Below, piece after piece: positions 6,568 to 15,011 of a DNA stretch of 18,742 bases. The notes beneath the pieces are model-generated. The model was given only the letters and a program-made list of their open reading frames with translations, searched no databases and was not told the origin of the DNA. Position numbers and translations under genes: made by a program. Position 1 is the first letter of the stretch; every line of letters begins with the position of its first letter. The stretch is from positions 1 through 18,742 of the forward strand of contig JAEWEW010000385.1 in NCBI GenBank assembly GCA_023389175.1, in the 5' to 3' direction. The DNA comes from Pseudomonadota bacterium. GTDB lineage: Bacteria > Pseudomonadota > Gammaproteobacteria > Burkholderiales > Burkholderiaceae_E.

Positions 6568-9500
6568 ATGGACGGCATGCCTCCCTTTCCGGCGCCCGGC
6601 CCGACACCGAGCCTGCGGGTGAGCCTGCTCGGTCGTTTCGCCGTCTCGGTCGACGGCGTCGAGATTCCGGCCGAGCACTGGCCTTCCCTTCGCGCCGCGC
6701 ATCTCGTCCAGTTGCTCAGCATGCAGCCGCGCCGCCGCATGGTGCGCGATCGCGTCATCGATGCCCTCTGGCCGGAGCTGGACCTCAACGCCGGGGCGGC
6801 CAACCTGCGCAAGGCGGTGCACCACGCCCGGCAGGCGCTCGGCCGGTACGACGGGATCGCATTGCAGGGCGCCGAGCTGGTGCTATGGCCCGACCGGCCG
6901 GCGGAGGTCGATGCCGAGCTGTTCGAGCGGCGCGCTGCCGTCGCGCTGCAACAGCGGGATGCCGCCGCCTGCGCCTTCGCAGCCGGCGGCTACGCGGGTG
7001 ACCTGCTCCCGGGTGCCGGCTATGAGCCATGGGCCGAGCCGATTCGCGAGCGCCTGCGGTCGATGTACCTGGAGCTGCTGCGTGCCAGCGGCCAGTGGGA
7101 GCGCCTGGCACGGCAGGATCCCACCGACGAGCCGTCCCACCGGGCACTGATGCTGCGCGAGCTCGAGGCCGGCAACCGGGCCGCGGCGCTGCGCTGGTAT
7201 GCCCGCCTTCGGGAGGCACTCCAGGAGTCCCTCGGCGTCTGTCCGGATGCGCAGACCGAGTCACTCTACCTGCGTTGCGTCTCCGGGCTGGAGGCCACCG
7301 GTCCTTCGTTCGTCGGGCGCGCCGAGCTGCTCGGCCGGCTGACGGCCTGGCTCGGCACCGCGGGGCCGCAACGCGCGAGCGGATTCCTCCTGCGCGGGCC
7401 GCCGGGCATCGGCAAGAGCGCGCTCTGCCGCGAGTTGGGCGCGCAGGCGCAACGTCGCGGTTGGACGGTGCTGCGGGTCGACGTCACCCGGAGCGGACGG
7501 CCCTACGGGGTCGTCGCCTCGATCGCCGAGCGCCTGATCCTGGAGGACCGGGCCTTGCTCGATCGGGTCGGCGGCCCGGCCCGCACGGTGCTGGCGCTGC
7601 TCAGCCCGCTGGCGGCACCCGCCGCGCAGCCGCTGGGACCACTGGGCCGGCATCAGGTCGTGGGCGCGATCCGGCGGATGCTCACCCAGGCGATCGCGGG
7701 CGGTGACATGCTGCTGCAGGTGGATGATGCGCACCTGGTCGACGATGCCGACGCGGACGTCCTCGCCCAGCTGGTGATGGCGGGCGCACCGGTCAGCCTG
7801 CTGCTGGCCGCGCGACCGGTCGCGCCGGGGACGACCCTTGCACGGGCGATCTCCCGGCTGCAGCGCGCGGGCAACCTGCTGGTCGCCGACCTCGGGCCGC
7901 TCGCCGAAGACGAGAGCCGCCGCCTGGTTGCCCGCTCAGCGGACGGGCAGCACCCGCCCGAGGTGGTCGCGAGCATCGTGCAGTCCGCCGAAGGCAACCC
8001 GTTCGCGGTCATCGAGCTGTCGCGCTATGCGTCGGGCGGCGCCGGCCGGCGACTGCCTGCCAGCGCCGCGGAGGCCATCGCCGAGCGACTGTGCGACGTT
8101 CCGGACGAGGTGCTGGCCCTGCTCAGGTGGATGGCGATAGGCGGCGATGAGTTCGATGTCGCCTTCATCGAGGCGATCGCCGCGCAGGCCCAGGTCCAGC
8201 CATTGAGCGCGCTCGACGGCGCCCTGGACGCAGGCGTCCTGGTGCTCGTCGATGGCCGCTACCGCTTCCGGCACGAGCTGGTGCGCCAGGCGCTCGTCGA
8301 GCAGCTGCCGCCCCACAAGCGGGTGAGGATGCATCGGGAGATCGCCGCGCGGCTCGGCGAGATGGGCGCCGCCGCGGCAAGCGTCGCGCGCCACTGGCTC
8401 GAGGGCGGCAATCCGCGCGAGGCCATGCCGTGGATGCTCGCCGCTGCCCGCGAAGCGCTGCGGCTTGCCGCCTTCGGCGATGTGCTCCGCCACCTGGAGC
8501 CCCTGCTGTCGTTCCAGCCCCAGCATGCCGAAGCGCTCCGCCTGCGCGCCGAAGCACTGGATGCGATGGGTGATCCTGCCGCGCTCGCCGCCTACCGTCT
8601 GGCGGCCGACGCGGCTGGCGAACCGACGAGCCATGATCTCCGGGCCAAGGCCGCGCTTGCGCAGGTCAAGCAGGGCGACCCCAAGGGCGCCCTGCTGGCC
8701 CTTGCGGGTGTCCGCCCCACGTCGGTGGAAGGTCGCCTGTGCGAGGCGCTCGCCTACAGCGGGGCGGCGGCGCTCGGTGTCGCCGATCCCGCCATCGGAA
8801 CCGCCAAGGCGGCCGTGGCGCGGCGCCTCGCGCTCGAGTCCGGCGATACGGCGTCCCTCGTGATCGCGTCGTGGGCCCAGGCAGCCGCCGCACATGCGCG
8901 CGGCGACCTGCGCCACAGCGTGTGGGCCGACCTGCATGAGACCAGTCACGTCCCGCACCTGGCGCTGCGGGTCTTCGACGGCCACCTCTGCATCACGCAG
9001 CGCTTCCTCTACGGGGCCCGCCCGTATCCCGATGTCATCGAGTTCGCGCAGAGCGTCGCCGACGAGGCACTCCGGCTGGGCGCCGCGCGTGGCCATGCAT
9101 TCGGCACCACGTTGCGCGGCGAGGCCGAGTGGCTGTCGGGCGACCTGCTATCCGCCCGCCGGCACCTGAGCGAGGGCGCTCGCCTGCACCGTGCGATCGG
9201 CGGTCCGGTGGGAGAGGCACTGTCATTGCAGCGGCTCGCCGAGCTTTCGCTCCACGAAGGAAAGCGCGACGAAGCCGGCGCGCTCATCGACGAGGCGCTC
9301 GACGTCGCGCGGCGGACCGACATCGGCTTCCACCTTCTCGACCGCATCTATGGCACCCGCATCGTCCTGCACGCCGATGACCCGGTCGCGGCGCTGCATG
9401 AGATGGAAGACGCCGAGGCATCGGTGCGAGGACCGCTCGAAACCTGCCCCGGTTGCCGGATCACGTTCGCCGTGCCGGCTGCCATCGCGGCGGCCCGGGC

Positions 9501-9741
9501 CGGCGAGATCGAGCTCGCGGACAAGCACGAGGAGCAGTGCGCCTACCTGGCCAACGTGGTGATGCGATTGCCGGCCTGGTATGCGGCCCACGATGAAGTC
9601 CGCGGCCATATCGCTGCCGCTCGCAAACGCGGGGCGAGCGAGATCGCCGGCCTGTTCCGGTCCGCAGCCTCCCGTTTCCGGGAAGCGGGGCAGCCGATCG
9701 ATGCGGCGCGCTGCGACGGCATGGCCCGACGCCTCGATTGA
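6568..9741 (+). CDS. BTAD-domain transcriptional regulator with AAA-type ATPase and TPR-like region
   Basis: 1057-residue SARP/MalT-like regulator, probably cytoplasmic and DNA-binding. Order: an OmpR-type winged-helix segment (about residues 14-110, starting LRVSLLGRFAVSVDG), a bacterial transcriptional activation domain (about 115-240), an ATPase module opening with FVGR, Walker A GPPGIGKS (277-284) and Walker B LLQVDDAH around Asp386-387, then about 450 residues of helical TPR-like repeats. There is no C-terminal LuxR helix-turn-helix, so DNA binding should be N-terminal. A CPGC pair (Cys960, Cys963) and Cys991 occur near the C-terminus. The frame is open upstream to GTG 6454, but I prefer ATG 6568, just before the conserved N-terminus; it has no clear ribosome site. 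It is divergent from the small gene, and its stop lies inside the next operon's operator. Its signal and targets are unknown. Confidence 0.88.
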   Translation: MDGMPPFPAPGPTPSLRVSLLGRFAVSVDGVEIPAEHWPSLRAAHLVQLLSMQPRRRMVRDRVIDALWPELDLNAGAANLRKAVHHARQALGRYDGIALQGAELVLWPDRPAEVDAELFERRAAVALQQRDAAACAFAAGGYAGDLLPGAGYEPWAEPIRERLRSMYLELLRASGQWERLARQDPTDEPSHRALMLRELEAGNRAAALRWYARLREALQESLGVCPDAQTESLYLRCVSGLEATGPSFVGRAELLGRLTAWLGTAGPQRASGFLLRGPPGIGKSALCRELGAQAQRRGWTVLRVDVTRSGRPYGVVASIAERLILEDRALLDRVGGPARTVLALLSPLAAPAAQPLGPLGRHQVVGAIRRMLTQAIAGGDMLLQVDDAHLVDDADADVLAQLVMAGAPVSLLLAARPVAPGTTLARAISRLQRAGNLLVADLGPLAEDESRRLVARSADGQHPPEVVASIVQSAEGNPFAVIELSRYASGGAGRRLPASAAEAIAERLCDVPDEVLALLRWMAIGGDEFDVAFIEAIAAQAQVQPLSALDGALDAGVLVLVDGRYRFRHELVRQALVEQLPPHKRVRMHREIAARLGEMGAAAASVARHWLEGGNPREAMPWMLAAAREALRLAAFGDVLRHLEPLLSFQPQHAEALRLRAEALDAMGDPAALAAYRLAADAAGEPTSHDLRAKAALAQVKQGDPKGALLALAGVRPTSVEGRLCEALAYSGAAALGVADPAIGTAKAAVARRLALESGDTASLVIASWAQAAAAHARGDLRHSVWADLHETSHVPHLALRVFDGHLCITQRFLYGARPYPDVIEFAQSVADEALRLGAARGHAFGTTLRGEAEWLSGDLLSARRHLSEGARLHRAIGGPVGEALSLQRLAELSLHEGKRDEAGALIDEALDVARRTDIGFHLLDRIYGTRIVLHADDPVAALHEMEDAEASVRGPLETCPGCRITFAVPAAIAAARAGEIELADKHEEQCAYLANVVMRLPAWYAAHDEVRGHIAAARKRGASEIAGLFRSAASRFREAGQPIDAARCDGMARRLD

Positions 9742-9751
9742 CTCGAGTCAA
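9738..9751. promoter_or_regulatory. FNR/Anr/FixK-type operator upstream of the first P-type ATPase gene
   Basis: TTGACTCGAGTCAA is a perfect 14-bp palindrome that matches TTGAY-N4-RTCAA, the consensus of FNR-family oxygen-responsive regulators. It overlaps the TGA stop (9739-9741) of the BTAD regulator. Its centre (9744.5) is 41.5 bp from 9786, the class II activator position if transcription starts there. Motif match is direct; the bound protein is inferred. Confidence 0.72.
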
Positions 9752-9773
9752 AGCCCCTGTCCGATCTCGCGCC

Positions 9774-9779
9774 TAAGCT
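9774..9779 (+). promoter_or_regulatory. Possible -10 element of the first ATPase operon
   Basis: TAAGCT (3 of 6 matches to TATAAT) begins 29.5 bp from the operator centre, about one base from the spacing seen at the second operator. It predicts transcription from about 9786. The match is weak and relies on spacing. Confidence 0.35.
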
Positions 9780-9785
9780 GGAGGG

Positions 9786-12248
9786 ATGGACGAGGCCCCG
9801 CTGGACCGCATCCCGCCGGGCCTCGGTGCCGGCGATGGCCTGAGCTCGACACAGGCGGGCGAGGCTCGCCAGAGGCACGGGTTCAACGACATCCTGCCGG
9901 AGGCCAGCGCCGGCTGGCGCGTGGTGGCACGCGACACCGCGCGCGATCCGATGCTCTGGTTCCTCCTGTTGACCGCGGCCCTGTTCGTCTGGCTCGGGCA
10001 GCTGGGCGAAACGCTGACGCTGCTCGCCGCGATCGTGCCGCTGGTGGGGATGGATGCGTGGCTGCACCGCCGGACGCTGGCAAGCACGGCCGGCCTGGCA
10101 AGCCGGATCGCGAGCACCGCCCATGCGCTGCGCGACGGTGAATGGACGGAGCTGCCGGCGCGAGAGCTGGTGCCGGGCGACCTGGTGGAGGTCGGACCCG
10201 GCGGCTACTTTCCGGCCGACGGACTGCTGGTGGCCGGCCGCGGGCTGCAGTGCGACGAATCGAGCCTGACCGGGGAGTCCCTGCCGGTACCGAAGGCGGC
10301 GCTGGAGACGGCGGGCCCGCCGTTGGGCGGCATCGACGAAGCCCACTGGGCGATTGCCGGCACCCGCCTGCTGACCGGCACCGCGAGGCTGCGCGTGGCA
10401 TGGATCGGAGCCGAGACGCGCTATGGCGCGATCGCGCGCACGGCGGCGGAGGGAGGCCATGCCAGCACGCCCCTTCAGCAGGCGATCGCCGGCCTGGTAC
10501 GGGTGCTGCTGCTGCTCGCGCTCGGAATCTGCGTGGTGCTTGCGGCGGTTCGACTGGGCCAGGGACACGGCTGGGCGGACGCCGTGCTCAGCGCGGTCAC
10601 GCTCGCTGTCGCAGCGCTGCCGGAAGAGTTCCCGGTGGTCTACACCTTCTTCCTCGGTGCCGGGGTTTTCCGCCTGGCCCGGCGCAAGGCTCTGGTGCGC
10701 CGGGCAGTGGCGGTGGAGAACATCGGTCGCATCACCTGCATCGTCTCGGACAAGACCGGCACGATCACCGAGGGCCGGCTCACGCTCGCCCACGTGCTTC
10801 CGGCCGCGGACACGGATGCGGCCGCGGTGACGCAGGCAGGCCGGCTCGCGGCACGTCCCGACAGCGGCGATCCGCTGGACGAGGCCCTGGACGCGGGCGC
10901 CGGCGGGCCGGCAGGATGGCGGCGCGTGGCGGTCTTTCCCTTCACCGAGGCACGGCGGCGCGAGACCGCGGTGTGGGCCGACGCGACCGGCCGCCTGCAT
11001 GCCGGCACCAAGGGCGCGCCGGAGACCATCCTCGCGCTGTGCGGGCTGGCGCCACCGGAGCTGGCCCACTGGCGCGCCGCAGCCGAGCAGTTGGCTGCCA
11101 CCGGCCACAAGGTGATCGCGGTCGCCGGAAGCGAGCTGCCGCCGGGCCCGGACGACGAGGAGCCGGACTCGGGCTTCGCGTTGTTGGGGCTGCTGGCCTT
11201 CGAAGACCCGGTTCGACCCGGCGTACGGGAGGCGATCGCCCGGTGCCTGGCCGCCGGGATGCGGGTGATCATGGTGACCGGCGATCACCCCGCCACCGCG
11301 GGCACGATCGCACGCGAAGTCGGCCTGGGCGGCGGACGCCCGCGGGTCGTCGTGCTCTCGCCGGAGGAAGCGCCGGCCGCCGTTCTGGCATCCGGCGAGC
11401 CCGTCCACGTGGTGGCGCGTGCCACGCCGATGCAGAAGCTCGCCTGGGTGCAGGCACTGCGGGCGCAGGGAGAGGTCGTCGCGGTGACCGGCGACGGCGT
11501 GAACGACGTGCCGGCGCTGCGCGAAGCCGACATCGGCATCGCGATGGGCGAGCGCGGCACGCGCGCTGCCCGCGAGGCTGCGCCGATCGTGCTTCTCGAC
11601 GACAACTTCCGCACCCTCGTCGATGCGGTGGCGGAAGGTCGCCAGCTGTTCCAGAACCTGCGACTCGCCTTCGCCTATCTCCTGCTGGCGCATCTGCCGC
11701 TGGTGGTCGGCGCCGCGGCGATCCCGCTCATGGGCAAGCCGCTCCTGTACCTGCCCATCCACATCGTGTGGCTGGAGTTGGCGATCCACCCGGCCGCGAT
11801 GCTCGGCTTCCAGGATGCCACGCCGCCTGGAAGGCTCGCCCCCGCCAGCCGTGATCACCGCGCGCGCTTCTTCTCGAAACCTGCCTGGCTCGCGATCTAC
11901 CTGATCGGCGGCTTCGCATGCGCAGCAGTGGTCGCGGGCTACCTGCTCGCCCTGGGAGCGCGGGAGGACGCACAGCATGCGCGCGCCATGGCGCTCGCCA
12001 TCCAGATGCTGTGCTGCATCGCCTTCACCGCCGCATTGAGCGGCCTGCGCACGCCCGCATCCCGCTGGATCGCCGCGACGACGCTGGGTTCCCTGGCGCT
12101 TCTCGTGCAGATGCCGTCGCTGAGTGCCTGGTTGCACCTGAGGCCGCTGCACCTCTCGGACTGGGGGCTGGCACTCCTTGGGGCGGGCGCGGCCGGCGCC
12201 GCGGCCCGTTGGCTGCTGCTGCCCTTCCTTCAGCCGCCTGGCAGGTGA
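9786..12248 (+). CDS. Cation-translocating P-type ATPase, P2-like with PEEFP motif
   Basis: 820-residue inner-membrane ATPase that couples ATP hydrolysis to cation transport. The actuator motif TGES is at 162-165, the M4 motif PEEFP at 279-283, the phosphorylated Asp322 in SDKTGTIT, the nucleotide-domain KGAPE, then MVTGDHPAT and GDGVND (569-574). No N-terminal metal-binding domain or CPx motif exists, so it is not a heavy-metal P1B pump. PEEFP replaces the PEGLP of Ca2+ pumps and the PELLP of MgtA, so specificity is open; Ca2+ or another divalent or monovalent cation are candidates. ATG 9786 has GGAGG only 1 nt before it, and the predicted transcript starts there, so the mRNA may be leaderless. 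It is the first gene of an apparent operon with the DUF2279 and ArnT-like genes, under a putative FNR-type operator. Confidence 0.9.
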   Translation: MDEAPLDRIPPGLGAGDGLSSTQAGEARQRHGFNDILPEASAGWRVVARDTARDPMLWFLLLTAALFVWLGQLGETLTLLAAIVPLVGMDAWLHRRTLASTAGLASRIASTAHALRDGEWTELPARELVPGDLVEVGPGGYFPADGLLVAGRGLQCDESSLTGESLPVPKAALETAGPPLGGIDEAHWAIAGTRLLTGTARLRVAWIGAETRYGAIARTAAEGGHASTPLQQAIAGLVRVLLLLALGICVVLAAVRLGQGHGWADAVLSAVTLAVAALPEEFPVVYTFFLGAGVFRLARRKALVRRAVAVENIGRITCIVSDKTGTITEGRLTLAHVLPAADTDAAAVTQAGRLAARPDSGDPLDEALDAGAGGPAGWRRVAVFPFTEARRRETAVWADATGRLHAGTKGAPETILALCGLAPPELAHWRAAAEQLAATGHKVIAVAGSELPPGPDDEEPDSGFALLGLLAFEDPVRPGVREAIARCLAAGMRVIMVTGDHPATAGTIAREVGLGGGRPRVVVLSPEEAPAAVLASGEPVHVVARATPMQKLAWVQALRAQGEVVAVTGDGVNDVPALREADIGIAMGERGTRAAREAAPIVLLDDNFRTLVDAVAEGRQLFQNLRLAFAYLLLAHLPLVVGAAAIPLMGKPLLYLPIHIVWLELAIHPAAMLGFQDATPPGRLAPASRDHRARFFSKPAWLAIYLIGGFACAAVVAGYLLALGAREDAQHARAMALAIQMLCCIAFTAALSGLRTPASRWIAATTLGSLALLVQMPSLSAWLHLRPLHLSDWGLALLGAGAAGAAARWLLLPFLQPPGR

Positions 12249-12281
12249 GCGCCACAACCGGGGTTCGCCTGCTGACCGACG

Positions 12282-13292
12282 ATGTGCAGGAAAGTCATTT
12301 CCGCCTCGGCCTCGCGCACCGCGACGGCGCTCGCGCTCGCATTTCCTCTTTCCTGCTCGCTGGCCGACATCCCTGGAACCACGGAGGCGCATCCAACCGC
12401 CGCGGGCAAGCCCGCGGGCCTCGCCGCCGAAGGGCTTGCGTCGCAGCTCGGGCGAACCTTCGACAACGAGGACCCCGATGACTGCGCTCGCAGGCTGCAC
12501 CTGCCCTGGGGCATGATCAAGCGCTGCGAGAGCGCGATTCTCGCGGCGAGCGGAGCGGGTCTCGGACTCGTCGCCTACGTCAAGTGGTGGCGCAAGGGCA
12601 TCGGGACGCATTGGACGACCGCCGACGAGGGCTGGTTCGGACGTCATACCTATGCCGGCGGGATCGACAAGCTGGCGCACGGCTATTCGCTGTACGTCGG
12701 CACGCGGCTGCTCACCCGTGGCCTGGACTGGGCGAACCGGCCCCATGAGCTGCCGGTGCGGACGGCCGCCACCTTCGGCCTTGGCGCGGCGCTCGCGATC
12801 GAAGTATTCGACGGCCTCAGCAAGAAAGGCTACGGCTTCAGCAAGGAGGACCTGGTCAGCGGCGCGATCGGCGTCGGCCTGGCGGTGCTCATGGAGACCC
12901 GGCCGGAGTTGGACCGGTACGTCGCCTTCCGGCTGATGTACCGGGCACCCATCCTGAGCCACCGCCTGCCGCAGCCGCTCGACGACTACCAACGGCAGGT
13001 CTACCTGGTGGCATTCCGCCCGTCGGGCTTTCGCGCGCTCGGGCCGCGGAATCCGCTTGGCTACCTGGAGATCCTCGCGGGATACGGGGCGCGGGGATTC
13101 GGCGTCGAGGGTGGCGCCCCGCCGGAGTTGCGGCGACGGGTGCTGTACCTCGGCATCGGCATCGACCTGACGCGGGTCGTGCAGTCGATGTTCTTCGGCA
13201 CAGCCGGCGGCAACGCGGAGGCGGCGACCGTGGAGGCGCTCCGTTACCTGCAGCCTCCCGGCACGGCGCTCTGGTCGAAAACGAATCTGTAG
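12282..13292 (+). CDS. DUF2279/YfiM-like exported envelope protein
   Basis: 336-residue protein. The N-terminus (residues 1-29) looks like a Sec signal: basic start, hydrophobic ALALAFPLS, cleavage possible after SLA. A Cys at 25 sits in a poor lipobox (FPLSC), so lipidation is doubtful. The core is DUF2279-like: YAGGIDKLAHGYSLYVGTRL at 124-143, with the D-K-x-x-H pattern (Asp129, Lys130, His133), followed by hydrophobic helices and EVFDGLSKKGYGFSKEDL. The family consists of predicted periplasmic or membrane-associated proteins with no established biochemistry. The C-terminal third looks beta-rich, with long runs such as NPLGYLEILAGYGARGFG, and could be a barrel-like or surface domain. It starts 33 bp after the ATPase stop and ends 9 bp before the ArnT-like gene, so co-transcription is likely. 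No good ribosome site precedes ATG 12282. Confidence 0.72.
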   Translation: MCRKVISASASRTATALALAFPLSCSLADIPGTTEAHPTAAGKPAGLAAEGLASQLGRTFDNEDPDDCARRLHLPWGMIKRCESAILAASGAGLGLVAYVKWWRKGIGTHWTTADEGWFGRHTYAGGIDKLAHGYSLYVGTRLLTRGLDWANRPHELPVRTAATFGLGAALAIEVFDGLSKKGYGFSKEDLVSGAIGVGLAVLMETRPELDRYVAFRLMYRAPILSHRLPQPLDDYQRQVYLVAFRPSGFRALGPRNPLGYLEILAGYGARGFGVEGGAPPELRRRVLYLGIGIDLTRVVQSMFFGTAGGNAEAATVEALRYLQPPGTALWSKTNL

Positions 13293-13301
13293 CACACGCC
13301 C

Positions 13302-15011
13302 ATGAAAGCCGTCGTGACTCGCCTCCGGTTGCTCCCCGGAATCGCACCCAGGACGGTGCTTGACGCCGCATTGCCAAGCCTGTGGGCCGTGCTGACGCTG
13401 GCGGCGCTGTGGGCACGGCCACTCGCTCCGGTGGACGAAACACGCTACGCCACCGTGGCCTGGGAAATGTGGCTCGGGGCCGACTGGCTGGTGCCGCACC
13501 TGAACGGCGCGCCCTATCCGGACAAGCCGCCGCTTCTATTCTGGCTGGTCAACCTGGTCTGGTCGATCGTCGGTCCCAGCGACTGGGCGGCTCGCCTGGT
13601 CGGCGCCGCGGCAACATTGCTCGACCTCTACCTGCTCCGTCGGCTGCAGCGCCTGCTCTGGCCCGCGACCCAATCGCCGGCGCGGCTACCGGCCACCTCG
13701 TCGCGGCCGCTCGCGCCCTGGATCTTCTACGGCTGCTTCCTGGTGGCGGCCTGGAGCACGACCCTCACCTTCGACCTGCTGCTCACCGCGTGCGTGCTGG
13801 TCGCGCTGATCGGCTTGGTGGGCAGCACGCGGAATGGGCGTCCGGTGGACTGGCTGCTGTATGCACTGGGCGTGGGCTTCGGGATCCTCGCCAAGGGCCC
13901 GGTGATCCTGCTGCATGTCCTGCCGGTGGCCTTGCTCGCCCCCTGGTGGCTGGGCGCGGAGCCGGGCGGCGGCTGGCTCCGCTGGTACGCCCGGCTGGCG
14001 CTGGCCCTGCTCGGCGGCGCGGCGCTGGCCCTCTGCTGGGCGCTTCCGGCCGGCCGGGTCGGCGGCACCGCCTATGCCGATGCGCTCTTCCGGGCGCAGA
14101 CCATGGGCAGGATGGTCCACGCGTTCCAGCATGAACGCCCGTGGTGGTGGTACCTGCCGCTGCTGCCGGCGATCCTGCTGCCGTGGTCGCTGTGGCTGCC
14201 GTTATGGCGCGCGGCGCCTGCCCTCGCGAGGCAGGCCGGCGTCGGCGAGCGCTTCTGCGTCGCCTGGCTCGTCCCGGGGTTGGTCGGCTTCAGCGCCATC
14301 AGCGGCAAGCAGGCGCATTACCTGATCCCCCTGCTTCCCGCGTTCGCCCTGCTCGCGGCGCGCGCCCTGCAGGTCGATGTCGCAGGCGCCGCGAGCCGCG
14401 TCGCGCGAGTGATCGTGGTGGCGCCGTTGGTCGGCGTGGGGCTGGTCATCGCCCTGAGACCCATCCTGTCGGGACTCCCGGGCCTGCCTTCCTGGTGGGC
14501 GGAGCTCTCTCCGCCCTGGGGCATCGCGCTGGCCGTGCTGACGATCGCCTGGATCCCTCGCTTGCGCTCGCCGCATCCCCATGCGCGGGTCGCCGCCCTG
14601 GGCATCCTCGCCATGGTGCTCCTGCACGCCGGACCGGTCCGCCACGTCGCTTCGCCGGCATACGACGCCGGCCCGCTCGCCCGCGAGATCGCGCTGCTGA
14701 GAGCAAGCGGCGTGCTGGTTGCCTACCCGGGCAAGTACCGGGGCGATTTCCAGTTCGCCGGTCGACTTCGCGAACCTCTGGACCAGCTCTGGCCCGGCAC
14801 CGAGGTTGCATGGGCGCGCGAGCATCCCGACGCGGTGCTGGTGCTCGAGTTCCGATCGATCGACGACGCACAACGCGCAGCGGCGATCCTGGCGGTGCCC
14901 TATCGCAACCGGGTCACCGGGCTGTGGCCGGCCAGAGCGCTGGTCGATCGGCCCGAGCTGGCACGCAACGCAGTCTCCGCGCCGCCGCTGCCGGCGGCGC
15001 CGCCTCACTAG
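13302..15011 (+). CDS. ArnT-like GT-C family glycosyltransferase (PMT/GT83-like)
   Basis: 569-residue polytopic inner-membrane transferase expected to move a sugar from a polyprenyl-phosphate donor to a periplasmic acceptor such as lipid A or a protein. The first periplasmic loop carries the GT-C acidic motif DETRYATVAWEMW (Asp45, Glu46), then PYPDKPPLLFW (71-81). About ten further hydrophobic segments follow, including SGKQAHYLIPLLPAFALLA from residue 334, typical of the ArnT family. The last 120 residues are more polar and probably periplasmic. Start ATG 13302 lies 9 bp after the DUF2279 stop, so it is the last gene of the ATPase operon. Its TAG stop shares the palindrome CTAG (15008-15011) with the convergent flavin-fold gene. 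No aminoarabinose biosynthesis genes (arnA, B, C, D) are nearby, so the sugar is unknown and the name arnT is not justified. Confidence 0.85.
   Translation: MKAVVTRLRLLPGIAPRTVLDAALPSLWAVLTLAALWARPLAPVDETRYATVAWEMWLGADWLVPHLNGAPYPDKPPLLFWLVNLVWSIVGPSDWAARLVGAAATLLDLYLLRRLQRLLWPATQSPARLPATSSRPLAPWIFYGCFLVAAWSTTLTFDLLLTACVLVALIGLVGSTRNGRPVDWLLYALGVGFGILAKGPVILLHVLPVALLAPWWLGAEPGGGWLRWYARLALALLGGAALALCWALPAGRVGGTAYADALFRAQTMGRMVHAFQHERPWWWYLPLLPAILLPWSLWLPLWRAAPALARQAGVGERFCVAWLVPGLVGFSAISGKQAHYLIPLLPAFALLAARALQVDVAGAASRVARVIVVAPLVGVGLVIALRPILSGLPGLPSWWAELSPPWGIALAVLTIAWIPRLRSPHPHARVAALGILAMVLLHAGPVRHVASPAYDAGPLAREIALLRASGVLVAYPGKYRGDFQFAGRLREPLDQLWPGTEVAWAREHPDAVLVLEFRSIDDAQRAAAILAVPYRNRVTGLWPARALVDRPELARNAVSAPPLPAAPPH

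Noticed and set aside
9543..13499. Very long open frame on the minus strand (1318 codons) across the BTAD, ATPase and DUF2279 genes
   Set aside because: It is antisense to three well-supported genes, has Arg/Gln/His-rich low-information composition typical of GC-rich shadow frames, and shows no domain motif or ribosome site.
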